Positions 14,201 to 29,200 of a stretch of 64,000 nucleotides of DNA are shown in pieces. A program made the translations under genes and the position numbers. A model generated the notes under the pieces. The model searched no databases. It saw only the letters and a list, made by a program, of their open reading frames with translations, and was not told where the DNA came from. Numbering within the stretch: position 1 is the stretch's first letter; each line of letters opens with the position of its first letter. Source of the DNA: Serripes groenlandicus (Eukaryota; Mollusca; Bivalvia; Cardiida; Cardiidae); assembly GCA_031761405.1 (NCBI GenBank), contig JASEVX010000006.1, positions 25,336,302-25,400,301 of the forward strand, written 5' to 3'.

Positions 14201-17200
14201 TTCAACCAAGTGTCTCTTCATGCATTTGTGGGTTACTCCGGCCAATCTTCTCGCTAGAAGGTCTAGATAGATATCAAATAATCTACACCCTAAGCAGACA
14301 ATTCTAAAACTGGTTTCACTACTGCAACATAATTTTTCTTTTATTATATGCCATGTTTAAAAGAATATTCTCTTAATTTATTGTTCAATAAACAAAAAAA
14401 ATAACGAATTATATCATTAAGTTAAAACCAATTGTTATACTGGACGGGTGGCATTGATTAAAAAAACCAGTTACTGTTTCAATTAAAAAGTGTTATTATT
14501 GAAACTTTTCTCACTTTTCCTCCATGGCTGGGAAGAACTTCTTCAGTAGTATTGTAATGAGGGATGTCAGTGTTCCACCAAACCCATTTTTTTTCAAAAA
14601 ATTCTCTTTCAGTGTTCTGTGTTGTCTCTCTAGGCCATTTGTTGTGTTGACAGAGATGTTAAACATAATCTGGCGGAAACACTGTACCCACCTCTATGAA
14701 TAATGTAAATAAAATCAGAATGCATACAGCAAAAGGACAGTATGCTTGACTTTTTTGTGCTTGCCAATCAAACAAAACTTTTTTGGGTGGTACAGAAAAC
14801 ATAACCAAGTACTCTTTATAAGCAAAGTACTTTGTAAGTCGAAAAAGGGCCCAAATTCTTACAAAAACCTTGACAGAGTTATGTACTCTTGTCTGTTGAT
14901 AGAGGTAATGATTGTAAATAAGTGTTGTAAGTGTATAAGCTTTATCTCTAATGTTTTTGAAAAAAAGTAGGGTGGTACAACAAACTTATCCAAAATTCTT
15001 ACTAAAAGGACCATAATTCTTACAAAAACCTTGACAGAGTTATGTACTCTTGTCTGTTGATGGAGGTAATGATGGTGAACAAGTGTTGTAAGTTTCAAAG
15101 CAATATATCTGATGGTTTTGAAAACAAGAGGGCCATGATTTAACTATATCGCTCACCTGATTTTTTTTCCCTTCACTTTAGCCATATAAGCCCCATAGTT
15201 TTCGGCAATGTGTCAATATTGCCAATGTAAAGGACACGTGACAAATAAATGAAGTTTTTATCGTGTTCACAAAGTCAATTATAACAATTTTGCCAATATT
15301 AAAAGGCCATAATTCAGTCATGCATGACGGATCTGGCTGGTTTTCAAAAGGAACAGAGCTCTCATGTATATCTATCTACTGTATAAGTTTGGTAAACATC
15401 GGGATAATAAATGATGACTAACTTGTTCACAAGGTAATCCTATCAAACTACTCATTTTGACCTTTGACCTCTAAGTTTGAACTTGACATTTGAGGCACAG
15501 GCCTATGATGCATGGTTAAGATGCGGGCTGGACAAGGTTAGGTTGGACTGACAGACGGAATCGAGCAAACCTATAGTCCCGATACCGGGGGACTTATAAA
15601 GAAGCCTACCACAATTAACCGAAGTTTTGCTCCAAATAATTGTGCATCAAAAGTTAAATTACCTTAGACTCTGGCAACCAGTACCTGTCAATCCAATTGC
15701 GGAAAGCTGCATGCGAATGGTAAATCTCAAGATCTCGAATCTTTGCTACTTCTTCTTTGTACATTTCCTCAGTACTGCTGTGTGCAATACTTCGCATGCT
15801 ACATTATATAAGAATTTTAGAAAATCAAGAGTTTCAGCTAATCAGGCAAAGGCTATTACATAGAGAAAACGTATCTTCTCCTTAAAGCTAGCATTGGACT
15901 AAGGTAGTTGTGGGTCCCTGCTTCTTATTCCTATGTTAGCACCAAGTATTGGGGCTTTTGTGATGCCAGCAGAATAGACTTGTTTTGAGGTATCCAAGGT
16001 AATTGTTGCTGAGCACTTAGGTCTCATTTGCGACAGTCAGCATACAAGTTTCTGTCTAAAATTGTGTGTTTGCCATATACGATCTACATATTGCATAGTT
16101 AAATTCACCTCATTTTGGCATTCAAAGTTTGGTTTAAGGCAAATCTATGTCCGTCATACTGTGGCCATGCTGTGGTTCATGACTTTCTCCTATGTGAGGT
16201 TTTACGTCACATGTAAATACAGAAACATTATTGTGTGAACTGTCAAGGTAAAGGTCAATTGAAGTCGCTACTATTGCGCATTTTATAATTTTAAAACCAC
16301 TAACAAATGAATTCATTTCCATTAATTAAAAACAGTTTCTTTTGCTATGTTGACCCTAAGCATTTTGTTGTACTTCTTCACACAGTATTTTCTTTGTACT
16401 TTCAACATGTACGAGTCCATTTAATCTTTGAGTTGTTCCTGTGAACCTGACTTTCAGCACTCTGAGTACTTTGATTTGTTTTGCCACAATGTCTTCAGAA
16501 GTCAGAGGAGTCAAAATGCATCTAAAATAGAATTGTTTTTTGACACAAAAACAGATGGAGCGGACACGAAATAAAGCCTCAAACCTTTGACCTTCAAGCA
16601 TGACCTTGACCTGGTACGGTCGAGACATGGGTTCTGCACATCGCCTTGATGAGGTGAACATGTGACCCAAGTTTCATGAAAATCCTTTAAGACGTCTTGG
16701 GAGATATGGAGTGGACATGAAATAAAGCCTCAAACCTTTGACCTTCAAGCGTGACCTTGACCGTGAACCAGTATGGTCGAGACATGGGTTCTGCACATCG
16801 CCTTGATGAGGTGAACATGTGACCCAAGTTTCATGAAAATCCTTTAAGACGTCTTGGAGATATGGAGTGGACATGAAATAAAGCCTCAAACCTTTGACCT
16901 TCAAGCGTGACCTAGACCTTGAACTGGTATGGTCGAGACATGGGTTCTGCACATCACCTTGATGAGGTGAACATCTGACTCAAGTTTCTTAGAAATTCTT
17001 TAAGCCGTCTTGGAGATATGGAGCGGACACGAAATAAAGCTTCAAACCTTTGACCTTCAAGCGTGACCTTGACCGTGAACCAGTATGGTCGAGACATGGG
17101 TTCTGCACATCACCTTGATGAGGTGAACCTCTGACTCGAGTTTCTTAGAAATTCTTTAAGCCGTCTTGGAGATATGGAGCGGACATGAAATAAAGCCTCA

Positions 17201-20200
17201 AACCTTCGACCTTCAAGCGTGATCTTAACCCGGTATGGTCGAGACATGGGTTCTGCACATTGCCTTGATGAGGTGAACATGTGACCCAAGTTTCATGAAA
17301 ATCCTTTAAGACGTCTTGGAGATATGGAGTGGACATGAAATAAAGCCTCAAACCTTTGACCTTCAAGCGTGACCTAGACCTTGAACTGGTATGGTCGAGA
17401 CATGGGTTCTGCACATCACCTTGATGAGGTGAACATCCGACTCAAGTTTCTTAGAAATTCTTTAAGCCGTCTTGGAGATATGGAGCGGACACGAAATAAA
17501 GCTTCAAACCTTTGACCTTCAAGCGTGACCTTGACCGTGAACCAGTATGGTCGAGACATGGGTTCTGCACATCGCCTTGATGAGGTGAACATGTGACCCA
17601 AGTTTCATGAAAATCCTTCAAGCCGTCTTGGAGATATGGAGCGGACACGATTTGGGACAGACAAACAGACAGACATCAAGGACAAAAACAATATATCTCA
17701 CCTGTATACAGGGGGAGACATAATGATGTAAAGGGTTTAAGTTTGGCCAAACCATTTCATTCAAATATTGTTAACCTTATTGTTTCCGTCTTTTTATTAT
17801 ACTTAAATGTTGCTCTTAGGTTTGTTTGAACTTTTCAATGATGCACTTGGAAATTTAGTCTCAAGTAAAGTACTTCTAACAATATCTTACTGTTTCAAGA
17901 TCATGTCTTTTTGGTCCACAACCCCATTTTTTTTTGAACCCAACCATCGCTGCCATGCCTGCTCCCTGTGAAATGTACATAACAGCACTTGAGTACCTGA
18001 AATAAATAAACAAGAGGACCTTTATGGTCCTATAACGCTCACCTGACTTTATAGAATTTGCAAATGTAAGGCAAACATATAATGCCCACTGATGGCAATG
18101 TTTTTCAGTTGATCTGAATAATTGTTACTACTTGATGATGCCATCACCCAAACTACATCAAAGAAATCTTCGAACAACTTCGAAAGAACAACCTAAGGAA
18201 CATTCCTGTGAAATTAGTTAAAAATTAGTTCATTGTTTAACACTTTCCCACATATAAACGCTTTCCGAAGCCTCTGCAGCAGATAACTTTTGAAAACATT
18301 ATGACAAAAGAAGAAATTGCTCAAAACAAGCAATTTCTCCTTTCGCCACAATGTTTTCAACTCTTTGAAGTTATTATACTTTCATTTATGGAGGTTTTCC
18401 ATATTTTTGCCTGGATGTTTTGGAAGTCGCCTGCTGCACTCATCTTATTATTTTAATTAACTACGCTGACACTACAGTCATGTAATATAATGCAAACTAC
18501 AGTTAAGTTCGTTAAAAGAAGTGGTTTTGGTACATTTAGGTTTTTTACAAGGAAATAATATTTTGCCCTTTAGTCAACAGTTGTTTTAGTTTATTTCATG
18601 CTATGCTATATCAGTTGTCTTAAGTAAAACTTTGTCTAAAGTAAAACAGTTTGTTGATTGATTGTTTGGGATAAAATGCAATTTTCTACAGTTTTTCAGT
18701 CATACCAGGGCCAGTTCAACTAGCCATGTATTGCCTGGCTCTCTAACTCAATAGTCTTTCCAAGCAACTGGCTGCTTTTCTACATAGACTGTAAGCACAT
18801 TTTTGAAGACATATGACACATTGACTTTTTCAAATGTCTGAAAGAATGTTGGCTGAGCTGGGGTTCAAACTCACATCCACTGGATTGACAGTCTGCGTCG
18901 CTAGCGTGACTCTACGAAAATTGTATGTTGAATATCATGTTTGTTTACACATAATAATTATATCCCTATAATCAGCAACTTTCCATTTAGTTCCATATGG
19001 AAAAACATGACATTATCAATGACTTCAAAAAATTCATAAAGTCATAAAGGAAATTTAATATTTCATTAAGCTGATTGATTGATTGGGGTTTAACGCCGTT
19101 TTTAACAATTTCTCAGTTATATCACTGCGGTCAGTTCACCTACTCATGCATTTCCTGGTTGTCTCACACCAGTACTCCACACAACAATCTTCCCAAGCAA
19201 CTGGCTGCTTTTCCAAAGACTTAGCCCATTGGTGGAAGACGAATGACGCATTGACTTTTGTCAATCGTCGGAAGAAGTTGGTCAAGCCGGGATTCGAACT
19301 CACAACCCCTGGATTGACAGCCTGCGTTGCTACCGACTGAGCTACCGGGGCTCGACTTTCATTACGCTGATACCTGGGAATGTGTTTTCCAATGCTGATA
19401 TTTCCCTCTGGTCAAAGTCAGTGACCCAGTATTCTGATATCCAGTGTTGGTCTTCACACAGACAAAAGAAAGTGGCACTGTGTATTTTGTTGTATTGTAA
19501 GTGGAATCTAAAAGACACACTTCATTCCCATATTTTTGTAGCAGGTGCTTCTGGAAGTGTGTCTGTACAACAATCAATAGCTGATCAGTCTCGGACCTAT
19601 GAAATATACATGTGTTATTAAACTGTAAAACATATTTTATTCGTGTAGGATTAATCTTCACTAATAATTGCGAATTCATTTCATCATGAAGAAATCTATA
19701 GTATGAAGAGATATCCAAAAATTTGATACTTTAACCGATTAGATGATTAAAATTATTAACAAATTAAAAGTAAAGTTTATATTTGCATGTAGGTAATAAA
19801 TTTTAAACAAGAAACAGCATATTTTACCATGTTTGACCAATTTCCCTTTTGTATAATTATAATTATGCCTAAATGGATGTATCCGATATGTAAAAGGTTG
19901 CCTGAATATCAAATTACAGTAGAATTTTCATCACATAGCCATAGGAATAGTTTACTTGTAAATTAAACTGAACAATTTTAATAGATGGTGAGCCATGTTT
20001 ATGAACGGATCAGAATAACTGGAACTAGAACTATCACTAAAGGTGATTAATACCCCCGCCCCAACCCCTGACACATATTATATCTTACAGTATGCAAACG
20101 GTTTTCACTATAGCCATATAGTGCTAAATAGCCCTGCCCAATGGCGGCCATGTTTTTTGACCAATCAACATGGCTTGAAGGAATCTGATAGAGGGTCATC

Positions 20201-23200
20201 CAAGGAACATTTCTACAAAATTATTTGAAAATCAGCCCGACACTTTCGGAGGAGAAGATTTTTTAAGTTTTCACTATAGCCATATAAGGCAAAATAGCCC
20301 CGCCCCCCCTGGCTGCCATGTTTTTCGACCAATCAAATTGGCTTGAAGGAATCTGATAGAGGGTCATCCAAGGAACATTTCTATAAAATTATTTGAAAAT
20401 CTGCCAACCAGTTTGGGAGAAGAAGAATTTTGAAGTTTTTTTTCATTTCGTTGCCATGGAAACAAGAATTCTGCATGGATCTCAAAAATTTGAAGGAAAT
20501 CTGGTGAGGTCATTGAGAGGATGCTTTCTGTGAAGTTTCATCCCAATTGACACACTGGTTACTGAGGAGAAGAAGTTGACGCACGACGCACGCCGGACAA
20601 AAGGCGATCACAATAACTCACCTTGAGCAAAGCTCAGGTGAGCTAAAAATCATGTCTACGTTATAATTCTGGAAATAAAATGTTCTGTGAACCAATCAAC
20701 ATGGCTTGAAGGAATCTGATAGAGGGTCACCCAAAGAACATTTCTACAAAATTATTTGAAAATCTGCTCAACACTTTCGGAGAAGAAGATTTTTTAAATT
20801 TTCACTATGGTCATATAAGGCAAATATAAGGCAAAATAGCTCCACCCCATGGCGGCCATATTTTTGAACCAATCAACATGGCTTGAAGGAATCTGATAGA
20901 GGGTCACCCAAAGAACATTTCTACAAAATTATTTGAAAATCTGCTCAACACTTTCGGAGAAGAAGATTTTTTAAATTTTCACTATGGTCATATAGAGCAA
21001 AATAGCCCCGCCCTCTGGCGACCATGTTTTTCAACCAATCAACATTTCTTGAAGGAATCTAATAAAGGGTCACCCAAGGAACATTTCTACAAAATTATTT
21101 GAAAATCGGCCTGACACTTTCAGAGAAGAAGATTTTTTAAGTTTTCACTATTTTTTTCTTTTGGTTGCCATGGAAACCAGAATTATGGATGGATCAAAAA
21201 AAATTGAAGGAATTTAAGAGAGGACATTGAGAGGATGCTTCCTATGAAGTTTCAACCAAATTGGCCAAGTGGTTAGTGAGAAGAAGTCGTTTAAAGGAAA
21301 AGGTTTACGCACGCACGCACAACGGACAATTTCCATGACATAAGCTCGACTGGCTTTCAGCCAGTGGAGCTAAAAATCAAAATAGCTTTGTACATGGCTG
21401 TAAGATCATGAAACAAGAGGGCCATGATGGCCCTGGAATCGCTCACCTGATTTTTTTTTTTCACTTTAGCGGCCATGTTTTTCGACCAATCAACATGGCT
21501 TGAAGTCTTCACTATATAATAGCCATATAAGGCAAAATAGCCCCACCCCCTGGCAGCCATGTTTTTTAGACCAATCAACATGGCTTGAAGGAATCTGATA
21601 GAGGGTCACTTAAGGATCATTTCTACAACATTATTTGAAAATCGGCCTGACACTTTCGGAGAAGAAGATTTTTTAAGTTTTCACTATAGCCATATATTAA
21701 AGGGAAAATAGCCCCGCCCCCATGGCGGCCATGTTTTTCGACCAATCAACATGGCTTGAAGGAATCTGATAGAGGGTCATCCAAGGAACATTTCTACAAA
21801 ATTATTTGAAAATCGGCCTGACACTTTCGGAGGAGAAGATTTTTAAAGTTTTCCCTATAGCCATATAAGGCAAATTAACCAGAATTCTGCATGGATCCCA
21901 AAAATTTGAAAGAAATCTGGTGAGGTCATTGAGAGGATGCTTTCTGTGAAGTTTCATCCCAATTGACCCACCGGTTACTGAGGAGAAGAAGTTGACGGAC
22001 GCCGCCGGACGCACGCTGGACGATCACAATAACTCACCTCGAGCACAGGTGAGCTAAAAAGACGCCGTGACTAAACATTCAAAGTGTAAAGGTGATTACA
22101 TATTTCTATAATTCATCATTTGTTCTTCAAATCATATTTATTTATGATTATTGTTAAAAGCGGGCCTGAGATGAACTTGCCGAATTTATAAAGTTTTACC
22201 TTGCGACGATTTGCCGGTAATTTTTAAAATATGTTTAAATACAACAAGCAGCATGTATAAAACATTGCGGAAAAGGGAATAGCTCGGAAATTGTGTTGTA
22301 TTTTTCTACCTAAGAATAGTATTATAATTTTTTGTATATTTAAATTTGTAGAACACAGGAACGCTGAAGACAGTCTACATGTATGGTGACAGCAAGAAAA
22401 CATGCAGTCGACATTATCCCAGTGTCTATTGCCGATTGTGAGAGGTGTTTCTCTCAGCAGAATTTGATCAAATCTACACTTAGAATTTGCTTATCAACCT
22501 GTTCATTGAAATGTTTAATGAAATTGTCAATTGATGGCCCTCCAGTTGCAGATTTTCAATACTTTGAAGCTTTTAAAATCTGGTCTGCCAAAAAGACTCG
22601 CAGAATCTTAGATTAAATTATTCAAGAACAAACTGGTTTTACCAAGGTAGTAATTAATATTTGACTGGTATAAAACAGTTTGTTCTTGAAAGCCAGTCAC
22701 AGGGAAAAGAAACATACATGTATAATAATTGTTTATGTATTGAAATATCACTGCTGTAAATAGTCAAAAATTGTTTTAGAAATTTTTATCCAAAAAAATT
22801 ACAAATGTGCTTTTATTTTATTGTGTTATAAATGTATATAATATAGTTTATTGATTGGTTAACAATTTTCAAATTATGTTGTTGATATGATCTTCATCAT
22901 GATGATCTGTAATACAAAATTACATTTATAGATTCATGTATTTACTTGTTGTTTTTTTCAATACCTACAAGTTTGTCATTGGTAAATTTGAGCTCCCGTT
23001 TTAAAAAGGGTCGATGGCTGTCCCAAAAAATGTCCAAAAAAATGTGTCTCAAGAAAGTTTTGAGCCGGTGTGACCCCTGACAGTAATCCAACATTTTGTT
23101 TTTACTTTTGAGAGATCACATTATTCTGAAGTTTAAATATACACTGTTGTGTATAAAACATAGGAATAATTTTACTTACAGACACATGTATTGAAAAAGC

Positions 23201-26200
23201 ATGTACTTATCCTCATTAAATAATAAATCCCTATACTGAATGACTATGGAATAATGGAATATTATTCCTGGGTTGTGTGTGCAACATGCCGCCTTATTAT
23301 GGTGTTTGTGCAAATTTTCTTGGAAATTCTATCATGCATCGTTAAGATGCTGGCCGGATGCATGCATGTGCTTACACTAAACCACCATTGTGACAGCTAT
23401 GTCACATTGTTCAGCATTATACTCACATTGGTCGAAAGAATATGTTGCTTCCTTCTTCAGCACTTCCTTGCCAGTCACCAATCACCTCGGCCACCTTCAT
23501 CTGGTCATCTTTAGTGGAACTAAAAGAAACTCCTTTTAACTTACTGGTATGTTTAAATTTGAAATAATAGGCACAAAAGAGTCGGTATTAAAGCAAAAAT
23601 AACTAAATTTTGCCTTATAATGCCCTGAATTAACTCTTTGTTAAACAGGTGACCAGCAGGGCCAGACCAATTTTGACGCCATGGCATAATTTGAAAAAAT
23701 CATGGTAAAGGATAATGAGATAATGCGGCACACAAAATATCTCAGCTCTAGGCCTTTTGGTTTCAGATAAGATAAGTTTTCCCTATATAACTCTATGTAA
23801 AGCAGGTAACTCCTGGGGCCTAGCCAATTTTGACCCATGGGTCAAAACTTGAACAATCTTAATAGAGGACCATTAGACAATGCTAAACACCAAATAGCTT
23901 AGCTGCAGGCTTTTTGGTTTTCGATAGGAAGATTTTCAAATTTGTAAAAACTATCCTTTTGGTTTCCATGGAATAAATTTCTTTGGAAAACTTTGAAAGA
24001 GGGCCACCCTTAAGAAACATTTCAATGAAATGGTTTCGAAATAGCTTCAATGGTTTAGGAGAAGTTGTTTTTAGGAAAATAAACGTAGGACGATAAACAC
24101 CAGACAGTGTGTGTGAAATGCATGTACCTTGTATGTCCAAGAGTATTATAAAGGTGATTATAAATATCCTTCCGGGTAGGATAGAACCTCCTGTCACTTT
24201 TGTTGTGGCCATCAGGAAGGATGTCCTGTGATAGTTGTTCACAACGTCTCTGCACTTCGGACACATTCGTCACTCCTTCCTTTGCTAAATGTTTAATATT
24301 TAGTATCACCTGCTCATCCAATCTATTGCCATATGCAGAAAACTGCAAATCAAACATACATGTTTACATCAAAAAAATATTTTTCAACATTATTTGGAAT
24401 ATATTCCAAACAATCGTTCATAACCAACAAGGACAAAGTCCAAGTTGGATCATGCAGGATTTGTCTGCTGCCTAATTTAAAACATCTTTATGAAAGTCAA
24501 AATGTTGGTCAGGAATCAATGTTTTGGTGACTGCTCATATCACTCATATATTTTAGCCAAGTATGTATTAAGTTTCCTGCTGATCACACAAACACTTGGC
24601 CATGATGCTCCATAACAAATAAATAATATTTAGTGACTACATTTCCTTGGTCCGAGCTAGAACATGTATTTATGCAACAGAACTGAACTCAAGCCTATCG
24701 TCTTGTAGGGAAATTGAATGAGAATAACTATTACCTTGCCCGTGACATGATTAGAGTGTACTCCAACAAACTGAACCAATACAAGGTACTGCTGCTCTGT
24801 TTCTTTGCAAAACCCACCCTTCAGCTCTTTTGACATCTTTAAACGTTTCCATTTACTGTCAGGACCTTGGATCTACAAAAGAAACAATAAACAAGAGGGC
24901 CAAGATGGCCCTAAATCGATCACCTAATTGATAGTAAATTAGTAGCAAATATTTAACTGCAAATATCTGGAAAATTTTATCAGGGAGTGCAAATGAAACT
25001 GAAAGGAGTGGACACTTCTCAAGAAACAGCTTATCAGTAAAGGCCATTTATATCTTGAAATCTAACAAGAACTTTAATAAGAATGGAATTATAAAGTTTT
25101 TGTCATTTTGCACCTTTCCTGATGCCGCCTTGCTGCGCTGTTTTTCAACCATATCAATATGGCTTCAACAGTTTATTTAGAGGGTCACTTAAGAAACATT
25201 TCTACCAAATTATCTTGCAATCGCACAAGTAGATTATGGAGGAAAAGGATTTTAAAATTTGGGTATTTTTTTTCACTCTCTGATGCCGCAGCATCCAAAG
25301 TTCTCAATGGAATTTAAATCTTTGAACAATTTTGAAAGAGGACCACCAAAGGAACATTCTTGTGATGTTTTGTGGAAATTGGTCTATTGGAATGGTAGGA
25401 GTTGGATGTCACTTGTAGCTAAAAGTTCAATTTACCCTTTTTGTGATGACACCTGGTTGATATGATTGCGTAACCAATCAAAACGGCTTAAACAAATTAA
25501 ATAGAGGATCATTACACTTTCATAAAAATGGAATTTTCAAATTTTGTAATTTTGCCCCTTTTCTGATGCCACCTGACTGCCATGTTTTTCGACCAATCAG
25601 TATGGCTTGAACAATTTTTATAGAGGGTCACCCAAGGAACATTTCTACCAAATTATATTTGAATCTGACAGGCAGATTCGGAGGAGAAGATTTTTAAAGT
25701 TTGGACATTTTGTCACCTTTCTGATGCCGCAGCAACCAAAGTTCTCATTTGAATTTTAATCTTTGAACAATTTTGAAAGAGGACCACAAAAGGATCATTC
25801 CTGTGATGTTTTGTAGTAATTGGTCTATTGGAATGGCAGGTGTTGGTTGTCATTTGTAGCTAAAAGTTCAATTTACCCCTTTTGTGATGACGCCTGGTTG
25901 CTATGATTGTGTAACCAATCAAAACGGCTTTAACAAATTAAATAGAGGATCATTAAAGTAAAATTCGTTTTATATTTTCTTAAAATCAGACAAACGCTTT
26001 CATAAAAATGGAATTTTCAAATTTTGTCATTTTGCCCCTTTTCTGATGCCGCCTGACTGCCATGTTTTTCGACCAATCAGTATGGCTTGAACAATTTTCA
26101 TAGAGGGTCACCCAAGGAACATTTCTACCAAATTATATTTGAATCTGACAGGCAGATTCGGAGGAGAAGATTTTTAAAGTTTGGACATTTTGTCCCCTTT

Positions 26201-29200
26201 CTGATGCCGCAGCAACCAAAGTTCTCAATGGAATTTTATTCTTTGAACAAATTTGAAAGAGGACCACCGAAGGAACATTCCTGTGATGTTTTGTGGAAAT
26301 TGGTCTATTGGAATGGTAGGAGTTGGTTGTCATTTGTAGCTAAAAGTTCAATTTACCCCTTTTGTGATGACGCCTGGTTGCTATGATTGTGTTACCCATC
26401 AAAACGGCTTAAACAAATTAAATAGAGGATCATTAAAGTAAGATTCGTATTATATTTTCTTAAAATCAGTCAAGCACTTTCATAAAAATGGAATTTTCAA
26501 ATTTTGTCATTTTGCCCCTTTTCTGATGCCGCCTGACTGCCATGTTTTTTGACCAATCAGTATGGCTTGAACAATTTTTATAGAGGGTCACCCAAGGAAC
26601 ATTTCTACCAAATTATATTTGAATCTGACAGGCAGATTCGGAGGAGAAGATTTTTAAAATTCGGACATTTTGCCCCCTTTTTGATGCCGCAGCAACCAAA
26701 GTTCTCAATGGAATTTAAATCTTTGAACAACTTTGAAAGAGGCCAACCAGAGGAACAGTCCTGTGATGTTTCACGGAAATTGTCCTTGGAGTTTGGGAGG
26801 AGATGATGTTTAAAGCTAAAAGTTAACGCCGGACGACGGACAAAAAGTGATCAGAATAGCTCACCTTGAGCCTTCGGCTCTAGGTGATCTAAAAAAGCTT
26901 GAATAATTATTTTAGAGACAGTTACCCAAAGAACATTTATACCGAATTATCTGTTAAAAAGACAAGCGGATGAATCGTAAAGTTAACATATTCCCCATCA
27001 CGCTTTCTTATGCCTTAGCAACCAAAATTTTACATTAACTTTTGAACCTTCTTGCCTAGTAGGACAAGCACTATGAAAATTTACTTGCCCGGACTCAAAT
27101 ACAACTTGTCCGAATATTTTATGATAAACATGCTATACATTCAAATAAGAAAGAATAACTCAAAACTAAACCTTATTTGTGTAAAGAAAAGTCACAGAGC
27201 TGTTCGCAGAGCAGACTGACATGAACTGTCAGTTTTGCCAGTGTAATAGCAGACGACAATGTTTTATTTTTCTTTCAGACACACTAATTGCATTCATGAC
27301 TGTTGACCATTTTAACACGAAAAGTTGTACAGAGAATGACAAAAGACGAAGTTTTATCGTCTCCAAACTTCTACACGTCATGCAAAACATGACGTGTAGC
27401 GATTCGTCAAAGCATAACAACAAATGTTCTTTCTGCCATTTAGGTAGAACACTCACTTAATTTTAAATTCATACATTATTTCCCGCATGTTTAGTGACAT
27501 TCGATTCAATCTTATCTGGAGACTCTCGTTGCGTCTCCATTGATCTAGACGTGAAACCAAATTTAAACAGGTTAGCCATTTTGCAATCATCAGTTACATA
27601 AACAATCATAAACCGGATCTTGTAAAAGAAATTACCAGATGTCGTTATCAAATTGAAACTTTTAATTTTAATACAGTGACTGTTTATAAATATGTTGCGA
27701 TGTAAAAATTTACAACTTATGTGTGTTAGTTATTTGTCTTTTATAAAGGGAACTCATCAATTCAGAATAATTGTACAGCAATCGGTGTTATAAATAGTTC
27801 TATTGCTAATAACCTGTAAGTGTGTGCGCATCTTTTATGTAAACATATCCGGTTTACAGAATTTATTTGCTCACTGCTCTCTCTCGCGAATTCTATAGCT
27901 TAAACTTGACATGTTTTGATTTATTATTGACACATTAACATATGGTATTTGTCTCAGAATATATTTTTAAATGCCACTTACCCGATCGGCAACTGACGGG
28001 AGAAAACAGCCTGTCCCACCTAGACTTTCACACTTGCCCTGGGCAAACCGGTAATGTCGAGCCCTGCAGCCTTCATGTCAAGTTTGAGGGCCATGGGTGC
28101 AGGTAATGTTGAGTTATTACTCGGACAGGCTTTTCCCATTCAAGATCCCTGTGACCTTGACATTTAGCTCAATTACCACAAAATCAATAGCATCATCTAA
28201 TGGTCAGGCCCAGCCTCCATGTCGAGTTTGAGGGCCATGGGTGCAGGTAATGTCGAGTTATCACTTGGACAAACGCTTCATGTTCAAGGTCACTGTGTTC
28301 TTGACCGTTGACCCGATGACCTCAAAATCAATAAGGTTCTATTACTGGTCAGGCCCATAGGTCGGTCCAAGCATTGTTGAGTTATCACTCCGACGGACCG
28401 AGATGTGCAAAGCAATATACCCCTCTTCTTCGAAGGGAGCATAATTAAAATATTTGAACATCTTGAAAGAGGACCACCAAAGGAACATCCCTGTGAAGTA
28501 TTATCAAAATGTGTTCAGTAGTTTAGGGGGAGATGTCATTTGACGCTTGAAATTCATTTGACCCCTTTTTGGATGTTGACTGGGGGCCATGTTTTTCAAC
28601 CATAGGTTCAACATTTACTGTTTTAATAACTGAACCAGTGAAATATCTACATACCAGTCAGTGTAATCAAATTTTTTAACTTATCACACAAATAACAATA
28701 TGTTTTTTATTTGCAGTTGAGATACAGATTATAGCATACCTGGTATTCAGGGAACTTAACAATTCTCCGCAGCTTAATACCAGCTGTACAGCCCATCTTC
28801 TTAGTGTCCTGAATAAGACGTCGTGTAGGCTTACACTCTTTGCCAAAAAAATGGTCATCTTTTTCTTCACACTGAAACAGACAAGTTTAATGTTTCTACA
28901 TGACATACTTCAGAACGAAAAAAAATTTGTACATGAACAATTATGCTTTTTTAAATGCCATTATAAGAAAGTAAAAAGCACAAGGATAGTACCTAATATA
29001 CAGTTTTAAATAATCTTTTTTAAGAAATTTGTGGTTGCCATAGTTATAATAGAAAAAGGGCCACTATACCATATGTCTGTAGACTGATATGGATAGCAGT
29101 TACATTAACATATTGTAAATGTGACTGAGTTAACACACATATACCTTTTACAAGTTTCCTTTCACAGTTACATGTAGTCACACATGTTCTGTTTAACAGC

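Noticed and set aside
16384..16526. Phase-compatible extra exon (CILTPLTSEDIVAKQIKVL) between exons 7 and 8
   Set aside because: Exons 7 and 8 join in phase without it and give the usual family sequence; the segment has no family motif.
16674..17648. Several minus-strand frames of 60-104 residues
   Set aside because: Translations of the 155-bp satellite.
26087..26806. Two similar plus-strand frames (about 85-99 residues)
   Set aside because: Tandem units of a non-coding repeat element, no codon-level conservation beyond the DNA repeat.
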